Positions 41,816 through 57,000 of a DNA stretch of 64,000 nucleotides are shown in pieces. How positions within the stretch are numbered: position 1 is the first letter of the stretch; each line of letters begins with the position of its first letter. The notes below the pieces were generated by a model, which saw only the letters and a program-made list of their open reading frames with translations, was not told the origin of the DNA and made no database searches. Origin of the DNA: Taeniopygia guttata (Eukaryota > Chordata > Aves > Passeriformes > Estrildidae); the NCBI RefSeq assembly GCF_048771995.1, contig NC_133050.1, positions 1,190,501 to 1,254,500 on the forward strand, written 5' to 3'. The position numbers and the translations under genes are program-made.

Positions 41816-42348
41816 TACCAAATACACATAGTTCTTAAACTGCAGAGGAAACGAAATTTAGATAATTCAGTTGCAACAAGAAAAATTTTATTGAATTACT
41901 GCTTTTGAGAGTATTTGATCTAGGGGAATATTATTTTATTTCCCCATAATTGCTTTTTGGGATACAGATCTGAGTTTGAGCTAGAGCTTAGTAGTCTGCC
42001 TTTGAGACAGTATATTCATGTGTTCTTTTGTGTTGAAGAAGGAAAAAATTAGAAAAATACTGTAAAATATGAACTACTTAGTGGTATAAATATAGGTACT
42101 TTCATGTTAAATTACATTTAACATGCAATTTAAAAAGAAACTTTCTGTGTAGTTAATGTCTCTAAAGGTAAAATCTTACTGAAAGACTGAAACTTCCACA
42201 GGGAGAGTTCTAATCAGTTTCAGCAGTGTGTCTTTGAACTGTGTTATTAAACAGTTTGCTTACTGACTTCTTGTTGTATGTTTAGGGCTTTCTGTCCTCC
42301 ACTGACGTCAGTACCTGTGGCAATTTCTGTTTCATGTTTTGGTTTTAG

Positions 42349-42594
<246 letters not shown>

Positions 42595-43610
42595 TGAGCT
42601 GTCTTTGAACAGATTAAGAACCAAATTCTAAAATCCTTTCTTCATGAAAACTGTCAGTTGAGTCAAAAGAGGATTTGCTTAAATTAAAGACTGTGGGATT
42701 TTGCTCCCGAGCATGTGGCAAACTCCTGTTAGGGCAGTGGTACACGGCACTGATTTCTTTTCTTGGGGCAGATCCTTGTGCTGGGCAAGGGGCCTCTCAC
42801 AAGGCTGAGGGAATTTTACACTTTATTGTGGTAGGATCATCACTCATACCCTGACCTTGTTCTGCAGTCAGTTACATCGGGGAAGTTTGCTATCAATTGG
42901 TAAGTGACCTTAAACTCTGGAATGACAATTTGCCAAATGTATCAGCCTGCACATTTCTCCAAATTAATATTCATTAACTTTCTGCTTGTTGGGCAGGCTG
43001 CTGAATGTATGGCTAACTAGGGCACGTGGTGTGGAAGTGAATTGCTTTTGCTTGAAAATTAAACACTTGAACCCATTTGCTGTAAAATCAATTTAGTGAT
43101 TCCTTGAGCAGGATTTAGTAGCTCCTTCAATGTGATACACCTCAGTCATTTTCTGTGTCAGAGATGTTCTCTTCAGTGGAAGAACATCCCTTGAGAGTTG
43201 TTCTTCCCTCAGAACTGCAGCAACAGTGTGTTGTGCCAGAGGGTCGTAGCACTGCAGTGACAGCAGAGCTGTGAAGGCCAATGTTTGGGAGGGAGGGCTG
43301 AGCAAGGGCGCTTTCAGGCTGAATTTTGTACACAGTGGGATGAGCAAAGAGTAAATATAGGTGTTGAGCCTCCAGATTGGTTCTCCAAGGGAGGTCTCAA
43401 AATAGGAGCAATGAAAGACTATCTTTTTTCTTGCCTTTTAAATTAATGTGGGCACCTGGATCTTCATAACATCAGCGCTCATTTAGTACAGTGGCACACC
43501 TTGCTGCCAGGAGCTATTTGCTCACTAGGAGCTCTGTTCATAAGTGGTCCTAAATAGTTTTCCTTCCTCTCTGAGGTGTTTTCAAGGACATGTCTGTACC
43601 TAAGGACTAA

Positions 43611-43841
<231 letters not shown>

Positions 43842-44594
43842 TAACTCGGGCAGGCACACTGAGGCCTGACACCACTGAGCTAGGGCTGACTGTGGATACT
43901 TCAGGCACAGTGGCATCCAAAATGTAACTTGGAGGAGCTTCATGGGACGTTAGTTACAGGAGTTAATATACAGTTTTAAAAAAGCACCAAGAAACCAACA
44001 AACATAAAATCCCACTGACTTCTACCTCTTGTCTTCCCTTCCTCTCTCCCTCATGCATGCACCACACACCTATGCCTGGAATGGTTGGGAATTCCAGGAG
44101 CATCCCATATGCAAAGATCCACAGCAATCATTAGAGGCTGCCCTTTGCTGGCAAGGATGGGAAATACGAATGGGAGTGTGAAGTGACTACAAAGAAGGGC
44201 ATGACAAGTTTAATTAGCATCACTCTGCCAGCCTTGGACATCAGTATTCCTCACTGGCCACACGCCTTGTGCTCCTAATACAAAGTTCCAGGGAGGCAAA
44301 GGCCACAGCTTATTTACAGAAGGGATGATTTCCATGTTTACTAGGTGTGTCTTTGCTCCCAAGTTGTCGGTTATTCCTTTTGCTTCATGAAGCAAATGGT
44401 TTGTATGCCAGTATCCAGTATCTCCAGTCCAAGTAGGGAAAAGAAAGTTGTGCTTTCTCAGCCCAGACTCTTATCCCAGGCCAGTGATACCCAGACCCTG
44501 CACTCAGGTGTTGGATGCACAACTCCTACCTCTCCCTTTTGGCATAAAGTAGTGCTCAGTGTCGGATCTGTGTTAAGTAAACTATATGCAAATA

Positions 44595-44855
44595 GGCAGC
44601 AGGACACTTGGTGCCAGGCTCTTCTCCCAGGTAACAAGGGATAGGATGAGAGGAAACATCCTCATGTTTAGATTGGATATTAGACAAAGTTTTTTCACAG
44701 GAAGAGTTGTCAAGCCATGGCACAGGCTGCCCAGGGCAGTGGTGGAGTCACCATCCCTGAAGGGCTCAAAAATTATGGGGTATGGGACCTGAAGACAGTG
44801 GTGGACTTGATAATCTCAGAGGTCTTTTACAGCCTTTCTGATTCAGTGACTCCAT
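44595..44855 (+). mobile_element. CR1 LINE 3' fragment (NUP210 intron 11)
   Basis: CR1 blocks in order: 'gataggatgagaggaaacat', 'ttagattggatattagac', 'ccatggcacaggctgccc', 'gtggagtcaccatccctg' and 'cctttctgattcagtgactc'. This pattern differs slightly from the other copies, implying another CR1 subfamily. Confidence 0.85.
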
Positions 44856-46468
44856 GGAGAGAATCAATCTCACAGGATTAAATTGCATTCTCCAGTGTAA
44901 GTCTAAGGGCAGCTACACTGAGTTAAGCCCTGCATAACTCTACTTGTCTGTTCTGTGGGATTAGTTTGGTTTACTTCATGCTATTCCTGACCACACCAGC
45001 AGAGTGTGGTAAAAATTCTTAGTACTAAATCTGCATTTGCAGTACGTCATAATTCTGCTGGAGTTTTCCCAGTAAAGGAAAGGAAATGTGGTTTTGTTTC
45101 CTACCTCTTTCACGGTTCTGTTCTCACCTTATCTTGCATATATAATGAAGTATTTCACTAGAGAACATTCCTTCATGGTACTGCAATAATTTTCTCGCTG
45201 TTCTTACTTTACTCTGATGTTTTTCTATAAAAACATAGAAACCTTTTTCTCCCAAGATTTAAATTTTGCTGAAACTGAGACCTTTCTTCTGGTCTCTAGA
45301 TTCCACAATACAACTGGTCAACAGCATACACACAGCTCAACTGTTCCTGCCTCTCCATCAGAGTTTGCCTCCCACTGCATAGCTTCAGTCAGGCTATTTC
45401 AAATGGGTGAATAAAGTTTTTCTGAAAATAAATTGAAAGGGATTTTTGGATCTAGCCAAATTCTGTTTATAGCTGAAGTAACTCGCTCCAGAAGGTACCA
45501 GAATGCCTGGCAGGTTTTCCTTTGGCAGCTATCTGGTTTGTTGGGGGTTGCTGTGTTCATATTTGTGCCAATGAGATGGTTTCTGTTGCCCTCCTTCGGC
45601 GCACGCATGAGAGGTGCAGTGCAGCTGTGCGAGGTGGGCACCTGGAGGTTCCTGGGGAGGGCACTGCTCCCAGGTAGCAGTGTAGAGCTCCCTGCCAGGC
45701 TCTGGCTAATGGTGAAGCTGCATGGGAAGCTGCTTTACCCTTCCTCTCCTCAGTGCATACTGACTGTCAGAGACAGAAAGTGTAGTGAGGCGTCTGGGGT
45801 TTATGGCAGGGACCTGAGTCTTCATAGTTATTAAGAATTGGGTATTTCTGTTTTATGTTTTCTGCTCATCTCCCTGTTTCAGCTGAAACACCTTTACAAA
45901 TATGCTGAGCCCTTGGATTCTTTCAGCCTTTCTCACCACATCCCATGCATCTCCTGTAACACACCTCTGCCTGTTTATTTGTCTGTGTCCTTCTGTAATC
46001 AGATTGTGCATGTGCTCCGAGAAAGGAAGAAGGGAAATGACCCTCCTCTTCATTTTCTTTTTTTTCTCTTTCCCTGGTAAAAATTACTAGTTAAGCTCCT
46101 GCATAATTTAGATTTGTTTGTTTTCCGCACTGTCCCTCTAGAGAAGATTTATCACCTTGTTCATTTTTAATTATGAAAAAGGTTAAAGGAAATGCTGAGG
46201 AAGTTAAAGAAATTAAAACAATACACATTTTAAAATGGCTCCAGTGTTCACCTGTGTTTTACTGTGATGGAATATTTGACATTTGTTTTGGTGTGTGAAA
46301 GAAGCTGAAATTAAAATGAAAGGTAGAAATCTTCTCATCTCTCTATTGCCTATTAAGTTCTGAGGTGTTATTTTATTTGTATGTCCTATTCTCAGTGCAT
46401 TCCTGGTTTTCACACAAGATATCCAAAGCTGTGGAATGTGAAAACCATGTACTTGATTAAATATTTGA

Positions 46469-46678
<210 letters not shown>

Positions 46679-48387
46679 TGAATGTGGCTTTTGGAAACAG
46701 CAAAGGCACTGAGAATGCCATAGGCAATCCCCTTCCATTTCCTGCCCTGTGGCAGGTTAAGTGATTTGTTTCACTTTGTGCTTTAGGGAATCCAACCCTG
46801 TTCAGTGCATTAACTTGACTCCCATTTTTGCCCCTTCCTGATTTCCTTGGCAAGCCTTTTTTCCTGCTGGAAGTTTTAAGTGCAAGAAGGAAATGGTAAT
46901 TAACTCCTGGCCTGGCCATCTAGGCAGACAAGCCAAACTAAAAATTCATTCTGTAGGGTGATAGGTGGGTGTTCTCCCTTGATACCAAAGGGTGACAGTT
47001 GTTATCGGGATGTACAAGGAAATTTCTGTCTGGAGAAGTACCTGAACTGAGCACCATGCTGCAGACAGACTGCAAATACCCGAGTTGGCCAAGAAAAAAC
47101 AGTACTTTGGGAAAATTAGGAGAAAATGGCAATAAAAAACATAGCTCCCAAGAGGGATTTTGTGGTGTCTCTGTAGACCATCCCCTGTTCTTAGGTCATT
47201 GTGGTCAGTGTGTGTGGTTTGGAGTGAGGAGAATGCAGGAACAGTACATCGGGTGGCCCCAAAGGGAGGGGTGTGACATTAATTAAAATCTGTTCAGAAT
47301 TTAGCTTACACACTCGCTCTGAAATAATTCTCTGAACAGCCTAAGATGCTGCTTTTTAGCAGCGCAACAGTTACCAGCTGGAGACACAGGGAGGAAGATT
47401 TTTTCAGCTTAAACTTCTTATCCTCAAACATAAGTCAAAGCCTGAAGACAGCAAGAAACCTTCTGACCATGCGAGCTTTCAGAGCAGTGTATTGCACAAT
47501 CTGAATAGGTTATTTTTGAATGCTTTTTTTCCTGTGTTAGGAGCTGCTTTCTGTGTGGAACAGCTCTTCAGAGTTCTGTTTACTGACCTCAGTTTTTAGT
47601 AGTAGTAGTTTTAGGAGTAGTTAATACACACAGATTACAGCTTTAATTCTGTCCCATACAGTTTGGTATCCTGAAGCCATTTGCAGAAGATTAAGTAGTT
47701 AAGATCCTAACACAAGACCTTAACTTAAGATCCTTAACTTAAGTAGTTAAGATCCTGCAAATAAAAGCTGTGATTGCTATGAAATCTCTGGTCTGAGGTA
47801 GATTCTTTAATGGACGCTAAACCTCTCCCAGGTGGTGATGATACCCCCTGGCGATAGCACACAACAGTCCACACTTCAAAGTCAGTAAAGCAGAAGAGAG
47901 AATGACAGGAGCAGCAGTAAAAGGGAAGCTCACCAAGCTGCTGTGGGCTTGGGCTGGCGTGGAGCAGAGCAGTGACCCAGCCTGTCCCTGTTCCTTCCCT
48001 GCAGGTGTACGTGAGCGAGCCCAGCACCATGGAGTTCACTTCCTGCCAGGTGGAGGCACACGTGGGGCAGGTGCTGGAGCTGCCCCTGAGGATCAGTGGC
48101 CGGACCAGCGTGGACAGGGGCGAGCTGGTCCCCCTGAGCGACTGCTCACAGCTGGAGCTGGGGGTGGAGCTGGAGAACCCTGGCGTGTTCAGCCCACTTG
48201 AAGGTGCTTTAACTCCCTCCCTGGTTTGGAAGTTAAATTGGTGATAGGTCACACCTCTCCCAAGTCACCCTTTTCCCTTAAATCACTGATTCATAGTTCT
48301 GTACAGTATCCCCACAGAACTGCCAACCTCAGAGGGGAGGGGAACCGAGTAGTTTTATTTTGAGGATAGATTTGCTTTTTTATGCAG

Positions 48388-48970
<583 letters not shown>

Positions 48971-49830
48971 TGAAGAACCTTTACATGAGAGGGAGCAGGT
49001 TATGCAAGGAATAGGTTTGAAAAACTGAGGTGGGTGTGTTTACATTCCACCACTGGCTGGTTCAGTGAAGAAAATAAGAAAGAAGCTGAGTCCAGGGTCA
49101 GTAGATGGAAATACAGAAGAGGCTGCTTTCTTATTTTCTTGCCTCATCTGCAGAAGCCTAGCACTGACTGCAGGCTGAAGTCTTGAGTATTTCACCATAG
49201 CTTTCCCTCAATATGGAAAAAATGTTAGTGCAAATACTACAGATTTGTGTTTATAATGAATGTAATGTGATGTTGTGAAACAGAAACTGGAAAGGTTTTT
49301 GTGCACTAAATGTCAGGTTAACTGCTGTGGTGGTGAACAGCACAGGCTGTCCCAGGGATGCACATCAGTGCAGAATTTGTTAGACAGGTTTGAAGTAAAA
49401 CTTGTGTAGGAGAATAACTACACACACAGAATTGTTCTGGAGAGAGCACTGGCAAGTGAAAGTACAATTTGACGTAATTTCATCCATTTTAAATACTTCT
49501 TTAAAAGTATAGCAGAATACTATCTCTCAGTGCTCATAAAAATATATTAAGGATCTCCCTTTTGCTGTAATTCTTCATGAGAGAGATGTGATTAAAATGC
49601 AGCTAAAACTTGTCTTTGGATCCGTTGCTTCCTTTGAATCTAATCCAGCTGGACAGAATCCTTGTGGATTTTGGTGCAGCTCTGTTTTTCACTAAGTGTG
49701 CTGACAAACCACTGCATGGGAGAAATCACAGTCTTATCCAAGTAGAGCTGTTCCATTCAGAAGGAGGTTTATTTTGCAGAGCACAACCAAACAGTGTACA
49801 TAGATGATTAATTTTCAATTAATTAATTGA

Positions 49831-50058
<228 letters not shown>

Positions 50059-51216
50059 GTGAGTGCCAGAAGGGCTTGCTGTTGCCCTCCATCAGGTGCT
50101 GAGAACTGGCTCCAGACAGATTTATGGTGCCATATGCCTGTTATGTAGCTAGATGCTTTTATGAGCCAGTAAAGAATTTGGCTAAGTACCTTGTTTGTGC
50201 ATTTTGATGCAGATTTTAGAGTGAGCATTTCACAACATTACATTAAAAGTGGTTTATGATGGGTTTTTTTCAGTATAAACCCAAGTTGTGGAAGCCTTAT
50301 GTTGTGGGATGCATTGAACATCCTAATGAGTGCAGGTTCATTTTACATGAACAGGATCAGAGCAGAAGGTTACTGAGCAGGCTGACTCCTCTGTCTGACC
50401 TGCTCCTCTTAACTGTGTTACCTTCCAGTGTAATTCTGTTTATTCTAACAAATGGCAGCCCCAGAAATTGACTGCTCTACTCTCTGTGCAGCCTTGGTGA
50501 GCATGACTGTGCTCATTTTCCACTTGGTTTTGTTCTCTGCAACATACAGAAGTGATTTCTCCTGCTTTATTCACCCTCCTCAGCCCATGAAGCTTTTAGC
50601 TTCAGTATAGTATTCTTCTGCAATTCTGCAAGGCTTAAGCATTTTGGTTGGGCTGCCAAGTTCCACTGATTTCCTCAGTGGACACTTTGCAAAGTGGAGC
50701 TGTTCCTGTCAGTGCAGATTCCAAAGGAACGGGCCTTGGTGTTGATGTGCAGGTCTGTGCAAGGCTGGCTGTCCCCAGCACATCACACCTGCGTGGCTCT
50801 GCCCAGCACCAGTGCGTGCGGGGATGGGGCAGGTGACCAGAGCTGCCTCAGCCTTCTCTGGTTTTATATCCACTTCGCTTTGCTGAAGGCTAAAAAAGGA
50901 ATGTAAAATAAAAGATAAGATGTTTTTAAATACACTGAAGTGACTATAAATGTTGCCTTTGGGCTGGTCTGTTCTCACTCTGCAAGAACACCTGCTGTTT
51001 CCTTTCTCAGTTACATGAGATTTGTTGTTTGAATCAAATTTGATAGTCATGAACATGAACACCGAGGAAAGAGTTCCCAGGAACAGTACTTTCGTAGTGA
51101 TAAAGAATTGTTCTTGAGGTGTGCTCCCTCTTTTGCATCTTCCTGTGTCTTAATAGTGCTGTAAATCCCCAAGCACTGTATTTTTGCTTTTCATTCTGAT
51201 ATCACAGTGTAACTGA

Positions 51217-51489
<273 letters not shown>

Positions 51490-52114
51490 TGAAAAATCAG
51501 TGTTTGGAGCTCCATGTGTGAAACATGGCAGCTGCTGCAAGAGGAGCAGTAACTGGTGCTGTGGCCACACTGTGCCCTTGGGGGCTCCTGCACAGAGCAG
51601 GCTGTGGGAGTCCTGCAGTAAATGGACAATAGATATGTGTAGATTATCAGGCATAAGGAACTTTGCTATTCTGTTTTTCTTGCTAACGGGTGTTGCCACA
51701 TGTTGGCTGCTGAGTAAGCCATATTTTGTTGTGTTAATATTCCCCGGCAAATGTAAAAGTCATCCTCCTTCCCTAAAATGAATCATTTTAAAGAGCTTCT
51801 ATGTAATAACAAGAGGAGATGGAGACTTCTGTGTATTGTTAGCCACCCCAGAGCTCACCTGCTTTTCTGTCTCCATTATGTGTCAGCTTACCTTGGTGCA
51901 CTGCTGTTGCTAATGCATTTCACCAAAGCAACACCAGAATTTTGAGCTTTAACAAACAGCGCTGTTTGTCATCATTTATTTGAATTTTAAAAACAATTTC
52001 ATTGAGCTGTGGTTCAATTCTGTTGTTGTTGGTTTGGGGATTTTTTTTTTTTTTTAAGGTAATTCACTGGCTAAAAAAACCCCAAACCCATGCTCCAGTA
52101 AAACCCCCTTAGAG

Positions 52115-52255
52115 TTCAGAGATTCACAGAATGCTCTGAGTTGGAAGGGATCATAAGGATCATGGAGTCCAACTCTAAACGGCCCATACAGGACTTGAAC
52201 CTACCTGGTGTAAGCAGCAGTATGCTCTGACCAGCTGAGATAATCTCAGGGCTGT
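52115..52255 (-). mobile_element. TguSINE1-like SINE (tRNA-Ile head, CR1-like tail), antisense, in NUP210 intron 17
   Basis: Read on the minus strand, a tRNA-like head (gctggtcagagcatactgct, then a B-box-like 'ggttcaagtcctgtatgg' and 'gccgtttag') is followed by a CR1-type 3' tail (gttggactccatgatcc, tcccttccaactcagagc, ending in 'tctgtgaat'). This is the architecture known for TguSINE1, a CR1-mobilised tRNA-Ile SINE described from zebra finch, and it supports an oscine origin. Family identity is recalled, not searched. Confidence 0.75.
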
Positions 52256-52875
52256 TGGAGCACAGCTGAATGCCTTGCACTTGGCTCCTTTTAACAAACG
52301 CTCCTTATGCATTGATGTTGTACAAACCTCATGGAACTCAGCATATGTTTTCTTTAATGATTAAAAAATCCGGTTGTATTGGTTCAGTTCAAAATATTCC
52401 TTCTTTTTCAGGTTTCTGTTTCCAATTACCACAATCCAGTGCTGGATTTGGCTGCCTATGACCAGCAAGGCAGGAAATGTGATAACTTCAGCTCCCTTAG
52501 TATTGTGTGGGAATCCACAAATAAGGCCATTGCTCGTATTGAGACGGAGCTGCCAATGGAGCTGACTCTGAAGGAGGAGGGCAATGGTCAGAAGAAAATG
52601 GAGGGTATGAGTGGGCTGAAATGAGCATTTCTTTGTTTGACGGTCCAGATTAAATCTGTTTGGCAGTGTCTCATCTTGATTAAAGAAATTACTGTAATCT
52701 GCAGTCATACTTCAGTTTAAGGTCAATGTGCACTTTTTAGTGTGTGCTATTAAAGAGAGGAGAAAAAAGGAACCAAGTCCAATGTCTAGAACCTGTCTTG
52801 AGAGAGAAAGTTCTTGTCTGATGCGAATGAGCCTAGAGGAGCTGAATATATTTCTCATCTTTGTTGCATTCTAAG

Positions 52876-52981
52876 CTTACAAACTGTGGTAGTTGACCAT
52901 GCGTTTGGAACTGCTGCCATCTCTGCCACTGCCACTGGATTCCAGCAGCCCCACCTGAAGGCAGCCAGAGCCCAAATACCG
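52876..52981 (+). pseudogene. NUP210: NUP210 exon 18, acceptor/frame damaged
   Basis: The conserved frame reads LQTVVVDHAFGTAAISATATG ... RAQIP and ends with a good donor. Exon 17 ends in phase 1, so two bases are needed before the Leu codon, but the AG at 52874-52875 leaves only one. The exon is 106 nt where 107 are required. A one-base deletion at the acceptor, or AG changed to AA one base earlier, would explain it. Confidence 0.75.
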
Positions 52982-53590
52982 GTAACAGTACCTGGGGGGA
53001 TTTGCCATTTCCCTGTGGTCAATGCCCAGTGGTCTGGTGGCTTTATTTCCTCCACACACAGTACTGTACAAATCAGGCAGCTCCCTGGTGCAGTCCGGTT
53101 CATTCTGCAGAGGTTTGATACTGGTTCATGGTTTTCCTGCTTTCCTCTGCACTAGGTGCTGCTATCCAAATCAAATTTGTCCAAGTCCTTGGGAGTTTTT
53201 TAACCATCTGAACAAGGGCATTGCAGAGAAGTGTTTCAGTTGGTTTTGTTTCAGTTTAGGGTTTTTTAATGAATTGGTGACTCTCTGCTGCTTGTCCTTC
53301 ATTAAAGCAGCCATGTGCTTCATGCAGCTGTCACTGGGAAAGCAAATGGATTATTGCCCCTGCAGAGCTGGGTGGGAAAGTTCTGCATGAGCAAAGCAAA
53401 AGCTGACTGATTCCTCATATGGACCATGTGTTAGTCTGGGCTCTTGTGGGAATCCAGGGCTTCCCTCTGGCTGCCCTGGCAGGTCTGGGACTCTGGAACC
53501 CCCCTATACAGAGCCCCGAGAGACACTGTCTGTGATCTCTGTCCATGGAGAGGAGTTTTCAATCTTACAGGATGAATTACAAGCTCTGAG

Positions 53591-54054
53591 TGTTTGATAT
53601 GAGTAATAATTAAGTGTGACACAGGTGCAAAAGTAAAATTTTAGGTTTCTAAATTAGGGGTTCAGAGGGGACAAGATAGAGAAAATTAGGTGTGTCTTGT
53701 CCTTTTCCTCCTTCTTCATGCCCTCCATGTTTCACTGTGGTGTTGGCATTTTTCTATTGGTTTAGGCTAGGGACACGCTGTTCAACGTAGATAATAGATA
53801 TTGGCACATTATTATAAATATAGTACACGTAGTTTCTGGTATATAATGTTTGTAACATCCCACTGAGGGGCAGAGCCCCACACGCTGCCCTGCAGGACAG
53901 ACCTGCGGCAGGGCAGCAGAACATGTTAGAGATAAGCAAGAATAAACAACCTTGAAAACAGCACAGACAAATTATAGCTTCTTCTTTGGCAACGGGGCAG
54001 AAAGACAGAGACTTTCTACAATCTCGGAATCACCAATACCCACAGATTCCGACA
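53591..54054 (+). mobile_element. solo LTR of an endogenous retrovirus (NUP210 intron 18)
   Basis: About 460 bp in LTR layout: an AT-rich U3 with TATAAATA-like motifs (about 53813-53822), a poly(A) signal (AATAAACAACC) and a GA/C-rich U5 ending near TTCCGACA. GCTCTGA lies one base outside both proposed ends and may be a degraded target-site duplication. No internal viral region is present. The edges are uncertain by some tens of bases. It is a fossil of unnamed family. Confidence 0.6.
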
Positions 54055-57000
54055 GGCTCTGACTGATGCTCTCTTTTTTTTTTCCTGATGCCAGCCATAA
54101 GCACAGGCTCTCATTTTACAAGTCATTAGCCACTCCCTGAAATACTTAGCTAGGGAAGAAAAACAGTAAAAGGTAATGATGATGAACAAAGAGGGCAGGT
54201 GTAAACAGCTGGCAGTTTTCTGTTTATGTCACTTTTGTAAACTGAATATAAGGGCAGGTTTCAGCCTGTGGAATAACCTGGCATGTGCAATAACTGACTC
54301 TTAAAATATTCTGCTTCCTAACTGGAATGTCTGTTTAATCTTGTTAGCAAGATTTAAGTGGATTTGAACAATATGCAGTACCTTGAAAACATACTTGAGG
54401 CAAAAAGTTAAATATGCAATGAGCGGTTACAGGATTTAACTCAAAGCAGGTAGCAGATGGGCACCAGTAATGTGAAATACTCTGTGGGCCAGGTTCTTCT
54501 CAGCTTGGCCCAGGTGTGGCATCTGCTTAGTAAATTCTTTGAGAGGTGATCTTTTTTGCCACTTGGTTCTTGACTTTTCTGTGAGGTTTCCACTCTTCTC
54601 ATGTTGGGAAAGCATGGTGCAGATGTATGTCCCCTGAAAAATTTGACTATGGCTTAATGAGAATTACCGCAGAGACACAGTTACTTTGCTGCTGAAGTTA
54701 TTTGCGATATTTGGTTGTGTTTCTTTTTTTTTTTTTTCTCTCTTAGAAATCGAGCTGTAATATGGATACTTGATGTTCTACAATAATTTTGTAGTTCACT
54801 GTGCTCTGCTTTGTTAAACCAGTATTATATATTCTTTCTTATTTTCCGAAATAATTAGTAAAGAGGCTGCTCTAAACTTTGCCTTGAGTTCAGAGAACAC
54901 TGGCATATTCTTAAGTTCTATTCTCTGTGTTTAAATTTCGGAGGACTCTGTAGATGTTAGTCCTGCTGCACTTTGTGGGCTCATGAATGTGTTGTTTTTT
55001 TCAAATGAGGTGACCTGGGTGCATTTTTCAAGTACATCAGCAATGGGCTGCTCTGTTCTGCTTTCAAACCTGCCCATTCTCCTTTCTTGCAGCCAAAAAC
55101 ACAAACAAAAACCTAGTAGATGGGATATTAAGATGTCTTGACTGTTGTTCCATGTTTAAGTGGAACACCCTATTATGTCATTAGGGAAAGATCACATCCT
55201 TTCCACATCAAGGAAATAATTCTACTAATGAGGTGAAATGGGTACAGAGTACTGACTTCCTCTAGAAATCTTTTTCCTTTTCTGAGCTAATGTTGCTATG
55301 AGTGAGTGATTAAAGCTGCATTTAGTCCCGTATTCATGTACTTACACTTAAGGAAGAATTTCTTTTGGTGGCCTGCTAAGAAGCATGAAAAGATGAGTTA
55401 GAACTAGAACACTTTGTGCATTTTCCTTATCATTCTGTATGACTTGGGCCCGTGGCTCAGAGTTAATATCCTGTCTGTGCTTGTCAGACATCATTCACTG
55501 ATTCTGCAGTGCTGGGCCCTTGTCCTCTGCCTTGGCCAGGGGTGCAGAACAGAGCAGCCCTGAGGATGCCCTTCCCTGTGCTGACTGACTGAGGCCTCTG
55601 GATCTTGTGGGCATCTCATCCCTCAGCCTGTGCTCTGAGCTTTGGTTGCCTGCTTTAAACATCCTCCCTGCACACACAGGACTCTGGCAGTGTTGTGCCT
55701 CTTTCTGTAACTGCTAACATTGTTCTTGCAGCACGAGGCTGTGCTCCCAGGGCCTGCCACCATTGAAGTGATGCTTGTGGAAGATGTGAAAGTGAGCCCC
55801 ACTGGGCTCTCCATCTACAACCACCCTGACATCCAGGTGAGGAGTTACTCTGCTGCTTTCCAGCTGCAGGGAGGAAAACATCACACATTACAGGGGGTGT
55901 GTGAGGAGACAGCTTTACTGGAAAGATACAATCTTAATTCAGGATGCTTTTCTGGTTTTGCAGGCAGAACTTCTCCTCCAACAAGGTTCTGGATATTTTT
56001 TCATTAATACCAGTGTGCCAAATATTGTAAGAGTGACACATGAAGAGACTCGAGGCATTGCTTTGGTGAGTGCAGTATTTTGTGGTTTTACACCTTTTTG
56101 CCAACCAGGTTATTGTTCTGCAGCTTCAGCACTCCTGGGCATTTTGCAGCAGGTGTGAATAGAGAGGCAGTAGCTGCATTTTGGATGTGTTTGCCTGTCA
56201 CGGTTGTGCTTCAGGCAGGGGATCTTTGCACTGGCACTTTCTGCTCTAGTCTCAGGTACAGGAAATTGTTTCTTTACAGCTTTGATGCACTTGTGTTCCC
56301 TGTATAAGGTAAAAGCCAGTTCCAAGTACTTCACCCATTACAACTTTGTAGTAAAATGTTCCTGATTTCACAAACACACCACAAAGAGTAACATGACAGA
56401 ATTATTCAGAAGCTACCCATAAGATTAATTGGTTTCCAAAGTAATACTGGAGTATTTGCTGTGGGCCAGTAGTTCTGAAGGTTTCAAATTCTTCTATCCT
56501 ACAGTGTTGTTTCAGGGTATTTTAAAATCACAGTATTGCATCCTGGTTTTGTGAATGAATATTTATTAAAGAGTTTATTCTGATCTCCATATGAAGTTTC
56601 TAATGCACTTTTCCACTAGAAGATGCCAATAAAGTGCAAGTGTGCTTGACTTCATCAGGCCTGGGATATGAAATGCATTCTGCAGTGAACACCAATAAAA
56701 CTCTGTGTTTGCATTGCTGCTTTCATTAGGAAAGAACTTGAAACAAAACAAGTTGCTCTAAAGAGTGGTTTTTATAAATGTATCAATTACAGGTTTGTCT
56801 TTTAAAAAGTAATGCTGATAAAGTTGTGAAATAATGATAACTAAGGTGGAAATTAGAATATCAAAAGAATTGATGGAACATCTTAATTGTCTCTAACTGA
56901 TTTAAGTGTGAGGTGGGAATATTTTTTCCAACTAGGCACAGGGGTGAGAAAAAAAGTAGAAGAGATGAGGAGTTTTTTGTACATAGTATACTGTTCAAAC

